DNA of 13,328 nt. Origin: an uncultured Porphyromonadaceae bacterium. Lineage in GTDB: Bacteria; Bacteroidota; Bacteroidia; Bacteroidales; Muribaculaceae. The translations under genes were made by a program, and so were the position numbers. The stretch spans positions 1 to 13,328 of the forward strand of contig USKE01000023.1 in the NCBI GenBank assembly GCA_900555165.1, read 5' to 3'. Shown in pieces: positions 12,862-13,328 of this stretch. The first letter of the stretch is position 1. Each line of letters begins with the position of its first letter. The notes beneath the pieces were generated by a model. The model was not told the origin of the DNA and did no database searches. It saw only the letters and a program-made list of their open reading frames with translations.

Positions 12862-13328
12862 AGTTAGGCAGTCTCTATTTTATACACAAAATCAGAAGAT
12901 TCAGGCAGCCTTTGCCACTCCAGATATAATCTTTGGGCAAAAGTTTAAATGAGGGTTCGTATAAAGCTGTTTCGCTGTTTCCGAAGACAAAAATTTATAA
13001 CAAAAAGAGGATTTTGTCCATGCCTGGGCAAGTTTTCTCAGATTATGAGCAAGCGCTTTCAGACCGAAGTCGATTTTCGCTCCGGTCAGCCCCTTTAGCC
13101 TGAGTCGCCTGAACCTGCCGCATTCCTTTATCTGGCCGAACACTGCTTCCGGTTCGATCGGGCGATTACTCCTATGCTTCAACCCCTGCTCACTTGTAAG
13201 AAGCTCTCTTGCTCTGGCTTTATAGTCGTCAAGCGTGTGGTTCACTTCTATCTGTCGGTCGCGTTTGGATTTATGACATTGTCCTCTTAACGGACAACCT
13301 TCGCACCTACTGGCTCTATAAACACTGA
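12843..13328 (-). mobile_element. IS1182-family element, one end and part of the transposase
   Basis: The likely end is marked by a subterminal palindrome, GAGACTG-T-CTAAC (12843-12855) against GTTAG-G-CAGTCTC (12863-12875), placed 26 bases after the transposase stop. The boundary at 12843 is inferred from this palindrome and from the loss of the HTH gene start; the other end and any target duplication lie outside the window. Confidence 0.6.
12901..13328 (-). CDS. IS1182-family transposase, C-terminal part (runs off the right edge)
   Basis: The minus-strand frame is open from the window end to TGA 12903-12901, giving 142 residues. CEGCPLRGQC (after SVYRASR) is the cysteine motif typical of IS1182 and related DDE transposases. 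HRSNRPIEPEAVFGQIKE carries the catalytic glutamate, and FRRLRLKGLTGAKIDFGLKA followed by LAHNLRKLA matches the family C-terminus. The ATG-like start near 13245 is a GTG inside the gene, not a true start. The element is probably intact at this end. Confidence 0.9.
   Translation of the reverse strand, partial: SVYRASRCEGCPLRGQCHKSKRDRQIEVNHTLDDYKARARELLTSEQGLKHRSNRPIEPEAVFGQIKECGRFRRLRLKGLTGAKIDFGLKALAHNLRKLAQAWTKSSFCYKFLSSETAKQLYTNPHLNFCPKIISGVAKAA

Overview
The window looks like a high-GC Bacteroidales chromosome, possibly of the Muribaculaceae. The grounds are three. Several promoters match the Bacteroidetes pattern TTG-N19/20-TAnnTTTG and there are no clear Shine-Dalgarno sequences. IspG is of the long type with an inserted domain. 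The right third carries a Bacteroides-type tyrosine integrase and a two-ORF IS of the ISAon1/ISL3 type. The family placement is inference.

Region 1 (1-5783, all minus strand) is a housekeeping cluster. In transcription order it runs rpoN (sigma-54), a PAP2-type membrane phosphatase, purE, ispG and an M16 zinc protease that leaves the window. The last two overlap by ATGA. A promoter lies just upstream of rpoN. Two short spacers hold degenerate 9-bp tandem repeats, GGGAnnTAT before purE and GTCGGACnn upstream of rpoN. The purE-ispG spacer is almost filled by a 185-bp imperfect palindrome that looks like a MITE.

Region 2 (5784-8720, minus strand) is a four-gene operon for a 2-oxoacid:ferredoxin oxidoreductase: two-cluster ferredoxin subunit, alpha, TPP-binding beta, gamma. 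It has a clear promoter, a long hairpin in its 5' leader and a hairpin terminator. It should make or oxidise acyl-CoA from a 2-oxoacid (2-oxoglutarate or branched-chain) with ferredoxin as electron partner.

Region 3 (about 8790-13328) is a decayed mobile island. It starts with the C-terminal tail of a truncated probable secreted protein and a perfect bidirectional hairpin. Then comes a 450-bp non-coding stretch with eight copies of GTGAACA in both orientations, leading into a tyrosine integrase. The integrase is split by a complete 1424-bp IS (23/25 terminal inverted repeats, 8-bp target duplication AGTATAAT). Removing the IS and one duplication restores a 411-residue integrase. Two overlapping small helix-turn-helix genes (excisionase-like) run towards the integrase. 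The upstream one seems to have lost its start to a second IS, an IS1182-family element whose transposase runs off the right edge.

No CRISPR array, tRNA or rRNA was seen. The signals most worth following are the GTGAACA array, the palindromic element and the two 9-bp repeat tracts.
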